Shown piece by piece: positions 55,498 through 64,000 of a stretch of DNA of 64,000 bases (positions are counted from its first letter, which is position 1; each line of letters begins with the position of its first letter). The translations under genes and the position numbers were made by a program. The stretch covers positions 186,001-250,000 of the forward strand of contig NZ_FNAM01000001.1 of assembly GCF_900101845.1 (NCBI RefSeq), read 5' to 3'. This stretch comes from Sporomusa acidovorans. Lineage in GTDB: Bacteria; Bacillota; Negativicutes; Sporomusales; Sporomusaceae. Under the pieces are notes generated by a model. That model searched no databases and had not been told where the DNA came from. It saw only the letters and a list, made by a program, of their open reading frames with translations.

Positions 55498-56376
55498 TCA
55501 ATTATTATTAAAGTATTTTGCAATTCCGGCAAAAATCCCCTGGGCGATTTTATTACGGTAGTTGTCGTCTTGTAACTTGCCGGCCTCGCTGGCATTGCTC
55601 ACAAACCCCATTTCGACTAAGATACTAGGCATTGAGGTATTACGCAATACATAGAAAGTCGCTGCCGAAGTTCCTTTATCGACTGCACCTGTCTCTTTTA
55701 TAATATTGTCTTGGACTTCAAGTGCCAATTTAGATGATTTACCACTAGGATAAAATGTCATCGTACCGTATATTGATGGATCTGGGTTAGAATTAGAGTG
55801 GATACTAACAAAAATATCCGCATTATTTGTTTCGGCAATATTCACCCTTGCCGCCAGCTCTTGACCTAATGAGCTACCTTCAGGGGCAACTGTGCGGTCA
55901 CTTTGTCTTGTCATAATTACTTTGGCTCCAGCGGCAGTCAGCTTGTCCCGCAACTTAAGACTTACTGCCAAATTATTATCGGTTTCCCTGGTATTATTCG
56001 CTACAGCTCCTGGATTACTGCCACCATGCCCCGGATCAATAACAACGACCTTACCGCGTAAGGCACTACTATCTACAATACTTCCGCTCCCGTCCCGCGG
56101 AGGAAGCGGAGTTACCTTTACCGGGCTGTCCGGTAAAGTGGTCGCTGCTTTACCACCACCAAAAATATTCAGTATGGGTCCGAGTATTTTATCAAATAAG
56201 AGGCTGAATAATTTGCTGAATACATCTGAGCCGCCATCTGCGGATGAAACAGTGGAGGCTGCCAATGTATCAACAACATTATCTAAAGCAGCCGCATGGC
56301 TTACCTGTACAGTGCCTATCACATTAAATACCAAAACCAACAGCATGATAACTGTCATTATTTTTTTGCTATACAC
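55498..56376 (-). CDS. N-acetylmuramoyl-L-alanine amidase (Amidase_3), secreted
   Basis: A signal peptide (to ~28) is followed by a hydrophobic/amphipathic segment (FSKLFSLLFDKILGPILNIFGG, ~53-74), a linker, and the zinc amidase domain (~108-290) with VIDPGHGGSNPGAV, a zinc glutamate in the TRETDNN region, SIHSNSN and the catalytic glutamate in LVEMGFVSN. It should cut the amide bond between MurNAc and the peptide. It follows the GH18 gene by 29 bases; both look like secreted wall enzymes, perhaps for germination or spore cortex. Confidence 0.93.
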   Translation of the reverse strand: MYSKKIMTVIMLLVLVFNVIGTVQVSHAAALDNVVDTLAASTVSSADGGSDVFSKLFSLLFDKILGPILNIFGGGKAATTLPDSPVKVTPLPPRDGSGSIVDSSALRGKVVVIDPGHGGSNPGAVANNTRETDNNLAVSLKLRDKLTAAGAKVIMTRQSDRTVAPEGSSLGQELAARVNIAETNNADIFVSIHSNSNPDPSIYGTMTFYPSGKSSKLALEVQDNIIKETGAVDKGTSAATFYVLRNTSMPSILVEMGFVSNASEAGKLQDDNYRNKIAQGIFAGIAKYFNNN

Positions 56377-56405
56377 AACATACCTCCCAATGTTTGGTTA
56401 TTATT

Positions 56406-57632
56406 TTATTTATGGAACGTATCACGTAAGACCGACCAAACCTTGGGGTCTTCTTCGCCAAGTTTCCACATGGCTGCACCGGCAATATCGTATTTAGTAA
56501 TCAGGGATAGTTTAAACTTAATACTTTCGCTATTCTCAAACCACACGGTATGTGCCACACCGTCTGCTGCCGTATAGCTAAAGTACGGTGATTTAGACAT
56601 ATCATCCCATTGCACAGCTTGTCCATAGCGCTTAGATAGATCCGTAATGGATTTAAAGTCTAAAGACTGTGTTCCTTGGGCTGACCAGTCATAACCATAC
56701 GCTGCAATACCCAGATATAATTTGTTTTTCGGGATAAACCGCAAAGCATATTTTAGATTATTCTCTACCCAGCGAATATCCGCAATCGGACCTGGACCAC
56801 TCCATACGCCGTGATTATCGTAAGTCATAATCATGATCTTATCGGCATATTTCGCTAGTGCAGCATAATCATAGGCGGCGGCTACGTCATTGTCTTCATT
56901 TTGCTTGGGAAAAACATCAATGGAGACAATATATCCTTGTGGCTTAAGACGTTCAGATAGTTCTTTCATAAACGCCGTCAAATTATCGCGGTCCTCAGCA
57001 GGTACCATTTCAAAATCAACATTGATCCCGTCGAGGTTATACTTTTTTATATATGCTTCAAAATTATCAATGGCTTTGGTCCTCAACGCCGGACTGGAGA
57101 GGACGGTATGAACCGGCGGCACCGCACCATCCTGTTTAGCATTATTAATAAGAAGTAACACTGTCATGTTCTTTTGCTGAGCAGTACTAACCACGGTTGC
57201 GTGATCATTACCGCCTCGGTCAGTCACCGTACCATCAGCTTGTAATGTAGCCCAAAAAGGCGCAATTGTCTTAATTACATTGGCATTATTAATCATGGAA
57301 TCGAACGAAGCGGTGTCTGTCCCCCACCACTCGGCGTAAAAACCCACAAATTCTTTTGAAGACTGACCATCACTGCCAGAATTGTCTGTAATTCCCGCCT
57401 GTGTTAAAGTGTTACCCGTACTGCCCAGCAATTTACCCAGTAACAGGCCAAGAAAAACATCTAGAATTCCTTTACCTGTACTCATGTCATTCTCTGCTTT
57501 CGAGCTATTAAGATCAGTAGCCTGAAATAAATCAGAAACTGAAAAAGCATATGCCGGCGTAACTGGCAGCATAATGGTTATCATGAAAGCCATCATGACA
57601 AACCAGGAAACATAATTTTTATACTTAATCAT
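56406..57632 (-). CDS. Glycoside hydrolase family 18 protein, secreted
   Basis: The 408-residue protein has a signal peptide ending near AYA, a hydrophobic stretch (ILDVFLGLLLGKLLGST), then a GH18 barrel with the catalytic motif DGINVDFEMVP and the YDNHGVWSGPG block. It is of the spore-cortex/germination type (YaaH, YdhD, CwlL-like) rather than a chitinase, though no LysM repeats are present. It leads a two-gene unit with the amidase and has a ~290-base leader region upstream. Confidence 0.9.
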   Translation of the reverse strand: MIKYKNYVSWFVMMAFMITIMLPVTPAYAFSVSDLFQATDLNSSKAENDMSTGKGILDVFLGLLLGKLLGSTGNTLTQAGITDNSGSDGQSSKEFVGFYAEWWGTDTASFDSMINNANVIKTIAPFWATLQADGTVTDRGGNDHATVVSTAQQKNMTVLLLINNAKQDGAVPPVHTVLSSPALRTKAIDNFEAYIKKYNLDGINVDFEMVPAEDRDNLTAFMKELSERLKPQGYIVSIDVFPKQNEDNDVAAAYDYAALAKYADKIMIMTYDNHGVWSGPGPIADIRWVENNLKYALRFIPKNKLYLGIAAYGYDWSAQGTQSLDFKSITDLSKRYGQAVQWDDMSKSPYFSYTAADGVAHTVWFENSESIKFKLSLITKYDIAGAAMWKLGEEDPKVWSVLRDTFHK

Positions 57633-57656
57633 ATATCACCCTCCATTCAGCATAAC

Positions 57657-57680
57657 AAGACTTGGTTTATGCCAAGTCTT
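57657..57680. other. Hairpin in the GH18 leader region
   Basis: AAGACTTGG-TTTATG-CCAAGTCTT is a perfect 9-bp stem 25 bases upstream of the GH18 start codon; no T run follows. The region 57681-57890 contains further short dyads (TTATCCAG...CTGGATAA at 57723 and 57751). I cannot assign it to a known riboswitch class. Confidence 0.45.
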
Positions 57681-57892
57681 AAGACATAGGCGAAGTTACT
57701 TAGTCCTCCAGGGTATAGCATTTTATCCAGAAAAGTTACCTTGTTTCTAGCTGGATAAAAAATGACTAATACCAACCATTGGTAAACAAAAGTCAGCTTC
57801 CCTATCCCAATCTCACTCCATAAGCAGATGAATAACAAACAATCACCTACTTATGTAAACATTATACTATCATATTTCGCGCAATTAAGCAA

Positions 57893-57916
57893 TAAAAAAA
57901 GCAGGCTATAGCCTGC
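57893..57916 (-). terminator. ylxY terminator
   Basis: GCAGGCTATAGCCTGC is a perfect 8-bp stem followed by TTTTTTT on the minus strand, just past the deacetylase stop. Confidence 0.9.
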
Positions 57917-57925
57917 CTAATTATG

Positions 57926-58648
57926 CTACTGTAATATATCAGATACTGTCGTTATAGTATAACCTCGTTTTTGAATCTCGGTAATAAGGCCTGGTAATGC
58001 CTGCGCTGTTGGTGCCGTTGGATGCATCAAAATAATTGCTCCATTATGGAGTTTTTTTAACACACGTTCTTTAATAACATCAGGCGGCGGACGTTTCCAG
58101 TCAATTGTATCAATACTCCACATAATTGTGGTATACTCAAGTTCTTGCGCAGCTAATAAGACCGTATTATTATACTCGCCATACGGCGGCGCATATAAAT
58201 TGGTTTTTATCCCGGTGACATCGGCCACAAGTTCCTCTGTTTTTATTATTTGTTCTTTATTTTTTTCTTTACTCAAATTATTGGGGTGAGGGTGACTATA
58301 GCTATGGTTTCCCAGTTCGTGTCCCCTACTAGCCAAATCCTTGAGTATTTCAGGATATTTCTTACCCCAGCTGCCACCGATAAAAAATGTAATATGAATA
58401 TTGTTTTCGGCAAGTGTTTTCAGCATATCGGGAAGGTATTCTTCTCCCCAAAATACATTACAAGCTAAAGCAATTTGCGGCTTAGCTGCATTTCCCTGGA
58501 ACACCGGCGGTGGTATAGGAGCTAGCTGTGTAGAAATTAAAAGGGGTTGCAGGTTGCCTGATAACATGGCAACTGTCATAAAAACACCAACAGCAAAATA
58601 CATGTACCATGAACGAATTTTTCTCACAATTACCACTTTGCACTGCAT
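57926..58648 (-). CDS. ylxY: Polysaccharide-deacetylase family protein, YlxY type
   Basis: A membrane anchor (SWYMYFAVGVFMTVAMLSG) is followed by a NodB-fold domain. The zinc histidine motif GHELGNHSYSHP is present, but the usual first motif with two aspartates (TFDDGP) reads ACNVFWGEE, so the catalytic and one metal aspartate are missing. Activity is therefore doubtful. ATG 58648 follows CAGGAG. Position next to pnp equals ylxY of Bacillus, a sporulation-linked gene. Confidence 0.88.
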   Translation of the reverse strand: MQCKVVIVRKIRSWYMYFAVGVFMTVAMLSGNLQPLLISTQLAPIPPPVFQGNAAKPQIALACNVFWGEEYLPDMLKTLAENNIHITFFIGGSWGKKYPEILKDLASRGHELGNHSYSHPHPNNLSKEKNKEQIIKTEELVADVTGIKTNLYAPPYGEYNNTVLLAAQELEYTTIMWSIDTIDWKRPPPDVIKERVLKKLHNGAIILMHPTAPTAQALPGLITEIQKRGYTITTVSDILQ

Positions 58649-58711
58649 TTTGATCAACTCCTGCCAGCTACTACAGTAATACAGTGTATTATACAGAGTA
58701 CTATTTTATGA

Positions 58712-58742
58712 GAAAAATTAAAAGACTTGGCTATGCCAAGTC
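58712..58742 (-). terminator. pnp terminator
   Basis: GGACTTGG-CATAG-CCAAGTCTTTTAATTTTT on the minus strand is a stem with a T-rich tail ten bases after the pnp stop. Confidence 0.85.
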
Positions 58743-58751
58743 CTCTTATCG

Positions 58752-60866
58752 CTACTTACTCTCGGCTCCTTCCGGACGGTTTTCTCTTGGTTCTGCCTTT
58801 AATAATTCCTTACGTGACAGATTAATACGTCCTTGACGGTCAATCTCAGTTACTTTTACCACAATTTCGTCGCCAACCTTAACAACATCTTCTACTTTTC
58901 CCACCCGTTCGCGCGCTAACTGTGAAATGTGTACAAGACCTTCCTTACCAGGAAGAATTTCCACAAATGCGCCAAAATTCATTAAGCGGGTAACTTTACC
59001 GGTATAAACGCCACCTACTTCCACGTTGCGCACCAAAGTTTCAATGATGTTTACTGCTTTTTGTCCAGCCTCAACGTCAACAGCGGCAATGAAAACCTTA
59101 CCATCATCTTCGATGTCGATGGTAACACCTGTTTCCTCGATAATTTTTTTAATTGTCTTGCCGCCTGGCCCAATAACGTCTCTAATTTTATCTGGATCGA
59201 TTTCCATGGTAATAATACGCGGGGCAAAAGGTGAAAGTTCTTTACGCGGTTCTTTAATAGCCTCAAGCATCTTTCCTAAAATATGCATACGACCGCGTTT
59301 GGCCTGTGCCAACGCATCTTGGAAAATCTCCTTGGTAATCCCGGATATTTTCATATCCATCTGCATTGCGGTTACACCTTTCGTTGTACCAGCCACTTTA
59401 AAATCCATGTCACCCAGTGCATCTTCCATGCCTTGAATATCAGTTAAGATTGTATAATGATCGCCTTCCTTAACTAACCCCATAGCAACCCCGGACACCG
59501 GAGCCTTAATGGGAACGCCTGCATCCATTAAAGATAATGTACTGCCGCAAACACTTCCCATAGAAGTTGAGCCATTGGACTCCAAAACTTCTGATACTAA
59601 GCGAATTGTATAGGGAAACTCACTTTCGGAGGGAATAACAGGTAGTAGTGCTCTCTCCGCCAAAGCGCCATGACCAATTTCCCGCCGTCCGGGACCCCGC
59701 GAAGGTTTGGTTTCTCCCACGCTAAATGAAGGAAAATTATAATGATGCATATAGCGCTTGGACTCCTCAACCCCAAGGCCATCAAGGATTTGTTCATCAC
59801 CAATAGCCCCTAAGGTAGTGATAGTAAATACTTGCGTTTGACCACGCGTAAATAGCCCCGAGCCATGAGTCCTTGCTAATAACCCCACTTCGCAAGTGAT
59901 TGGTCGTACCTCTTCGATTTGACGGCCGTCAGGACGAATTTTATCAATAGTAATCATTTTCCGCACAATTTCTTTGAGAATTTTTTGGAACATATAGTTA
60001 ATATCTTTTTCATTTTCAGGATATATAGTTAAAAAGTGCTCAGTCGCCTCCACTTTAACCTGCTTGATATTTTCTTCGCGAGCCAGTTTATCTGAATTAG
60101 CCACAGCCACTTTTAACTTTTCCGTTATGTATTCACGGATAGCGGTAGCAATCTCAGCCGGAACTTCATAAAGCGGTTTTTCCCTTTTGGTTTTACCAAT
60201 TTGAGCAATAATATTTTCCTGGAACGCCACAATCTCTTTAATAACTTCATGACCAAATAAAATAGCTTCAAGCATGGTATCTTCAGGCAGTTCATTTGCT
60301 CCCGCTTCAACCATTAAAATAGCATCTTTGGTGCCTGCTACGGTTAAATTAAGATCGCTTTTTTCCTGTTGCTCGACCGTAGGGTTTAGAACAAACTGAT
60401 TATTCAGCAAGCCTACGCGGACGCCGCCAATAGGCCCGTCAAATACGATGTCAGAAATACCCAAAGCACAAGATGCACCAATCATCGCCGGAATATCAGG
60501 TGGATTATTTTGATCTACCGACATTACTGTAGCTACTACATGCACATCATTGCGCAGTCCATCGGCAAATAGCGGCCGAATAGGCCGATCAATTAGGCGA
60601 CCAGCTAAAATAGCGGATTCGCTCGGCCGTCCTTCCCGCTTAATAAAACCACCGGGAATTTTGCCTACTGAATATAAACGTTCTTCATAATCAACCGTTA
60701 AAGGGAAAAAATCAATTCCCTGTCTTGGTTCGGCCGATTGAGTTGCCGTTACCAGTACAGCGGTATCGCCATAGCGCACTAATACCGCACCACTGGCCTG
60801 TTTTGCCATCTTGCCGGATTCTATGACCAGAGTCCGGCCACCTAGTTCCATTTGGAATTTTTCCAT
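58752..60866 (-). CDS. pnp: Polynucleotide phosphorylase
   Basis: PNPase degrades RNA 3'-5' using phosphate. The 704-residue protein has two RNase PH domains with a helical domain between, a KH domain ([15 protein letters not shown]) and a C-terminal S1 domain ([20 protein letters not shown]). It follows rpsO, the near-universal order, and ends in its own hairpin. Confidence 0.98.
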   Translation of the reverse strand: MEKFQMELGGRTLVIESGKMAKQASGAVLVRYGDTAVLVTATQSAEPRQGIDFFPLTVDYEERLYSVGKIPGGFIKREGRPSESAILAGRLIDRPIRPLFADGLRNDVHVVATVMSVDQNNPPDIPAMIGASCALGISDIVFDGPIGGVRVGLLNNQFVLNPTVEQQEKSDLNLTVAGTKDAILMVEAGANELPEDTMLEAILFGHEVIKEIVAFQENIIAQIGKTKREKPLYEVPAEIATAIREYITEKLKVAVANSDKLAREENIKQVKVEATEHFLTIYPENEKDINYMFQKILKEIVRKMITIDKIRPDGRQIEEVRPITCEVGLLARTHGSGLFTRGQTQVFTITTLGAIGDEQILDGLGVEESKRYMHHYNFPSFSVGETKPSRGPGRREIGHGALAERALLPVIPSESEFPYTIRLVSEVLESNGSTSMGSVCGSTLSLMDAGVPIKAPVSGVAMGLVKEGDHYTILTDIQGMEDALGDMDFKVAGTTKGVTAMQMDMKISGITKEIFQDALAQAKRGRMHILGKMLEAIKEPRKELSPFAPRIITMEIDPDKIRDVIGPGGKTIKKIIEETGVTIDIEDDGKVFIAAVDVEAGQKAVNIIETLVRNVEVGGVYTGKVTRLMNFGAFVEILPGKEGLVHISQLARERVGKVEDVVKVGDEIVVKVTEIDRQGRINLSRKELLKAEPRENRPEGAESK

Positions 60867-60974
60867 ATTTTGTTTTCCTCCTCTGTATAAACCCCTTTTC
60901 TTTTAGCAAAGATTAACTGTTCGACATTTTTCTTATTATTCCCTTTTTTATTTTTATTTAACCGAGCAAATAAA

Positions 60975-61000
60975 TAAAAAAGCGGAAAATCCGCTTTTTT
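60975..61000 (-). terminator. rpsO terminator/processing hairpin
   Basis: AAAAAAGCGGA-TTT-TCCGCTTTTTT lies immediately after the rpsO stop codon on the minus strand; readthrough would supply pnp. Confidence 0.88.
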
Positions 61001-61001
61001 A

Positions 61002-61268
61002 TTACTTACGCAAGTTAAGTTTTTCTAGAATCGAACGGTACCGTTCAATATCGCTTTCACGCAGATAATTTAAGAGACCTCTGCGCTGACCGACCATTTT
61101 TAATAGACCGCGACGGGAATGATGATCTTTTTTGTGTTCTCTTAAATGTTCAGTTAAATAATTAATACGTTCAGTAAGAATTGCAATCTGAACTTCAGGA
61201 GACCCAGTATCATTTACATGTACACGGAATTTTTCAATGAGCTTTTGCTTGCTTTCGGGTGTCAACAC
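61002..61268 (-). CDS. rpsO: 30S ribosomal protein S15
   Basis: S15 binds 16S rRNA early in 30S assembly. The sequence has the conserved [14 protein letters not shown] and H-rich DHHSRRGLL blocks. GTG 61268 (MLTPESKQ, 88 residues) lies eight bases after AGGAGG and gives the normal length; the ORF opens three codons earlier at 61277. Confidence 0.98.
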   Translation of the reverse strand: MLTPESKQKLIEKFRVHVNDTGSPEVQIAILTERINYLTEHLREHKKDHHSRRGLLKMVGQRRGLLNYLRESDIERYRSILEKLNLRK

Positions 61269-61408
61269 GTGGTTCACCTCCTTTTTTGTCTATCCCCATT
61301 AGCCAAGATATCGCCGGAGACTCGATTATCCTCGCTATGGTTAATAATGTGATTTTCTCACTAAAATTTATTCTATCATAAAACCAAAAACATGTAAATA
61401 AAGAATGA

Positions 61409-62329
61409 TTAAAAATACTGCTTTCTACATAATTCAATATCGGACTGCATCTGTTTTTTAAGCTGCTCAATATCGCTAAAAGCAATTTCTCCCCGAATTC
61501 TATCAATAAACTCTATCCTTAACTCCTGACCATAAATACTCTTGTCAAAATCCAATATATGTACTTCGATCCGTTGGGTTTGCCGTGTAAAAGTAGGATT
61601 ATTGCCAACATTGGCAACTCCATTTAATTTTACACCATCTTGCCTATAAGCGTGAACAGCATAAACCCCGTCAGCCGGAACCAAAAACCCCTGTCTAATC
61701 TCCATATTAGCCGTGGGAAAACCCAATTTTCGTCCTCTTTGGTCTCCTCTAATAACCTTACCAGTAATAGTTAATGGTCGTCCAAGCAAAATTGCAGCCT
61801 GTTTAACAGCACCGTCTGTAACCAGTTGCCTGATAGCGGTACTGCTGACAATAACTCTCTCCACAGTCACCATATCTACCACATCAACTGTAAAACCGTA
61901 TTTTTCACCGGCAGCCGTTAAAAGTCGCGGTGTTCCGGTTCCACGATATCCATAGGTAAAGTTAGTGCCAATAATAATATGACGAAGATTAATGTTCGTA
62001 ACCAGTTTTTCAATAAATTTTTCAGGACTTAGCTGCAAAAGTTCTGTACAAAAAGGAACATTGAATAATATATCAATCCCCAACTCGGAGATTAAAGCGA
62101 CTTTATCCTGATTTGTTGTAATAAGCGACGGACAGCGTTCTGCGTCCAGTACGCAAAGAGGATGATTACTGAACGTAAAAACCGCACTGGTAACATTTTC
62201 CTTTTTTGCCTGTTGCAGAGTACGTCTGATTATCGCCTGATGTCCAATATGAACGCCGTCAAAAGTACCTAAAGCCATATAGACGGAGTGATAATTCTTA
62301 ATGTTTTCTATCTGGGTAAAGACTTTCAT
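61409..62329 (-). CDS. ribF: Bifunctional riboflavin kinase/FAD synthetase
   Basis: RibF makes FMN and then FAD. The N-terminal adenylyltransferase has GTFDGVHIGHQAII and the C-terminal kinase domain has GRPLTITGKV, GRKLGFPTANM and the EFIDRIRGE end. 306 residues is normal. It lies between truB and rpsO, as in Bacillus (ribC). Confidence 0.97.
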   Translation of the reverse strand: MKVFTQIENIKNYHSVYMALGTFDGVHIGHQAIIRRTLQQAKKENVTSAVFTFSNHPLCVLDAERCPSLITTNQDKVALISELGIDILFNVPFCTELLQLSPEKFIEKLVTNINLRHIIIGTNFTYGYRGTGTPRLLTAAGEKYGFTVDVVDMVTVERVIVSSTAIRQLVTDGAVKQAAILLGRPLTITGKVIRGDQRGRKLGFPTANMEIRQGFLVPADGVYAVHAYRQDGVKLNGVANVGNNPTFTRQTQRIEVHILDFDKSIYGQELRIEFIDRIRGEIAFSDIEQLKKQMQSDIELCRKQYF

Positions 62330-62374
62330 ACTTTTTCTGTTTCTCCCTCATTAACGCCTATATTATCTATAACG

Positions 62375-63259
62375 TTATGGCTCCGTAGATAATATTTTCA
62401 CCGGACTGAGTATGGCATTGCCTGTCAACTGACATGTTTTTTGACCGATACCAATAAAGTTTTTCTGCCAGTCATACATTTTAACTAAACCAGAATCGCT
62501 ACAATTACAACAGATACTACGTCCATTCTTAACAGCTTTCGACTCGTGCTCAGCTAAAATTACTGCGGGAAAATGTTTTAGACTAGCATCAGCCTTCTGC
62601 ACAGCCAGTTCCTTATTAGCGACGATTTCTTCCAGAGTTAACGCCTGTTCTAGCTGAAACTCTCCTACCCTGGTCCTAACCAAAAAACTCATTACCGCTA
62701 AACAATTTAACCTCTTGCCAATATCAGAACACAATGTTCGGATATAAGTTCCCTTGGAACAGGTTACATCAAAAACCATACCGTTTTCATGTTCGGTTAC
62801 AAGCGTAATCGCATCAATAATAATCTTACGTGGTTTTCGTTCAATAATTTCACCTTTTCTTGCCAGTTCATACAATTTCTTACCACCGACTTTAATAGCT
62901 GAGTACATCGGCGGTATTTGCTCATTCACTCCGATAAACGAAGCCAGTACAGTTTCTATCTCACTTCGTTGCGGTCGAATATACGAGCAGTTATTGATAA
63001 CGTTCCCAGTGTCATCGCCAGTATCTGTTTCAAATCCATAAGTAAGCTCGGCCCGGTAACTTTTATCCGCATCGGCAAAATATTCAATAAGTCTGGTTGC
63101 ATTGCCAATAAAAACCGGCAATACCCCTGCTGCTGCCGGATCCAAAGTCCCGGCATGCCCAACTCTCTTAATTTTATATAAACGCCGAACAAATGACACT
63201 ACATCATGAGATGTCATGCCAGGAGGCTTAAGTACATTTATTATGCCAGTTTGCATCAT
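62375..63259 (-). CDS. truB: tRNA pseudouridine(55) synthase TruB
   Basis: TruB isomerises U55 in the tRNA T-loop. The catalytic aspartate is in GHAGTLDPAAAGVL and the N-terminal KPPGMTSHDVV and central KGTYIRTLCSDIG motifs are clear. It follows the nrnA-like gene by six bases and is followed by ribF. Confidence 0.97.
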   Translation of the reverse strand: MMQTGIINVLKPPGMTSHDVVSFVRRLYKIKRVGHAGTLDPAAAGVLPVFIGNATRLIEYFADADKSYRAELTYGFETDTGDDTGNVINNCSYIRPQRSEIETVLASFIGVNEQIPPMYSAIKVGGKKLYELARKGEIIERKPRKIIIDAITLVTEHENGMVFDVTCSKGTYIRTLCSDIGKRLNCLAVMSFLVRTRVGEFQLEQALTLEEIVANKELAVQKADASLKHFPAVILAEHESKAVKNGRSICCNCSDSGLVKMYDWQKNFIGIGQKTCQLTGNAILSPVKILSTEP

Positions 63260-63265
63260 TAGCTC

Positions 63266-64000
63266 CTAAAAACTATTAGCTAATTGCTGCTTCGCTGCTG
63301 CAATAACCAGTTGTTTTGCTTTAGCAAGTGGTTTAGTCACCGTACAGCCCGCTGCCCGCGCATGGCCGCCTCCGCCAAAGGCAAGCGCAAGCTGACTGAC
63401 ATCTACTGTTTTTGAACGAAAACTTACTCTTACACTACAATTATCGATTTCTTTAAACATAATGGCAATTTCAACACCTTCAATGTTGCGAGGGTAGTTA
63501 ATAAAACCTTCTGTATCATCCTTAAAATCAGTCAAAATCTTTTGACACAATGTCAAGGATGCAATTTGCCGATCCTGACCACAATCAATTATTTCAAGTG
63601 TCTCCAGCACTTTGGGCAATACTTCGATTACAGCCCGCGGTTTTGTATCAAGATACTCCGAAATAATATGAGGTTTAGCACCTAATGTGACTAATTCTGA
63701 AGCAATTTTAAGAGTTTCTGCCGAGGTATTGGCATAACGAAAAAAGCCGCAGTCAGTAGCTATCGCTACAAACAACGCTGTAGCCATACTGCTGGTGATG
63801 GTAGCAGTAGCTGCTTTAAGGAGTCTAAAAATTAATTCTCCTGTTGCCGCAACTTGACTATCTATATACCAATACTCAGCAAATTTAAGATTGGATATGT
63901 GGTGATCAATATTGAGAATCGGTGCTTTAACAACTTCCTTAACTCTGCCAATCCGCTCTAAATCACTGGCATCAAGAACGACCAGCAAATCAACGTCTGG
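63266..64000 (-). CDS. nrnA: DHH-family nanoRNase/pAp phosphatase NrnA, partial
   Basis: The gene runs off the right edge; the frame stays open to the last base (PDVDLLVVLDASD). Visible parts are the DHH motif (NIDHHISN), an interdomain linker and the DHHA1 domain ending in GGGGHARAAGC. NrnA degrades short RNA and dephosphorylates pAp. It precedes truB, a common Firmicutes order. Confidence 0.93.
   Translation of the reverse strand, partial: PDVDLLVVLDASDLERIGRVKEVVKAPILNIDHHISNLKFAEYWYIDSQVAATGELIFRLLKAATATITSSMATALFVAIATDCGFFRYANTSAETLKIASELVTLGAKPHIISEYLDTKPRAVIEVLPKVLETLEIIDCGQDRQIASLTLCQKILTDFKDDTEGFINYPRNIEGVEIAIMFKEIDNCSVRVSFRSKTVDVSQLALAFGGGGHARAAGCTVTKPLAKAKQLVIAAAKQQLANSF

Noticed and set aside
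57647..57838. 63-codon ORF upstream of the GH18 gene
   Set aside because: No ribosome binding site, unlikely composition, and it overlaps the hairpin-rich leader.
1..64000. tRNA, rRNA, CRISPR arrays or insertion sequences
   Set aside because: No cloverleaf, rRNA-like stretch, regular spacer array or transposase gene was seen on reading the intergenic regions.

Overview
The window looks like a chromosomal piece of a low-GC, spore-forming member of the Firmicutes, most likely a Sporomusaceae-type Negativicute (Pelosinus/Sporomusa relatives). This is an inference from spoVS behind a consensus sigma-H promoter, spoVK, hfq, Firmicutes-type SOS boxes and Bacillus/Clostridium-like gene order. Almost everything is on the minus strand. 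Read from the right end, the order nrnA-truB-ribF-rpsO-pnp-ylxY ... mlpA-ymxH-asd-dapG-dapA-rnj-tepA-ylzJ-ftsK ... cinA-recA-rny-spoVS-miaB-mutS-mutL-miaA-hfq-spoVK-hflX-ynbB ... lexA is the conserved backbone of this part of Firmicutes chromosomes.

The main discovery is at 10139-15067. The sporulation gene spoVK is cut in two inside a conserved codon stretch by a 4,929 bp element. The 5' part (15625-15068) ends after ...EAIDCM and the 3' part (10138-9737) begins VKAMEDHKDE. Joining them at the shared GTGA restores a continuous gene of 319-322 codons at the usual spoVK locus. The element carries a large serine recombinase (13488-15035), a small basic ORF just before it (13307-13465), a LarA-type (nickel-pincer) 2-hydroxyacid racemase (11842-13137) and a divergent MFS transporter of the ACS type (10258-11523). 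Its two ends form an imperfect inverted repeat (22 of 29 positions) centred on a GT dinucleotide, the architecture of an attP of a serine integrase. This is the layout of a skin-like intervening element removed in the mother cell, here in spoVK and with metabolic cargo. Excision during sporulation is inferred, not shown.

Other regions. 1-5129: an unknown Cys-containing protein, lexA with its SOS box, a VanW/G5 protein, a PRC-barrel protein and a TPR membrane protein. 5255-9740: ynbB, hflX with an N-terminal JAMM-like domain, and a trio unique to this locus (small CxxC membrane protein, UbiA-like membrane protein, small GTPase) directly after spoVK. 15747-23599: hfq, miaA, a methyltransferase, mutL, mutS, miaB. 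23730-31409: two half-size TSUP permeases, a DUF3870 protein, a P-loop/Asp23 fusion, PHP phosphoesterase, pepA, spoVS, an unknown gene, rny and recX. 31406-42286: recA with SOS promoter, DEAD-box helicase, cinA, rimO, an orphan iron-type binding protein, ygiQ, rodZ-like and mnmH. 42328-51955: ftsK, ylzJ, tepA, RNase J, then dapA-dapG-asd-dapB behind a lysine riboswitch. 52063-64000: a stress protein, ymxH, dut, an M16 peptidase, two secreted wall enzymes, ylxY, pnp, rpsO, ribF, truB and a partial nrnA.

A second pattern is start-codon use: rny and miaA, and possibly lexA and mnmH, appear to begin at AUA or AUU with well-placed ribosome binding sites. No tRNA, rRNA, CRISPR array or insertion sequence was seen.
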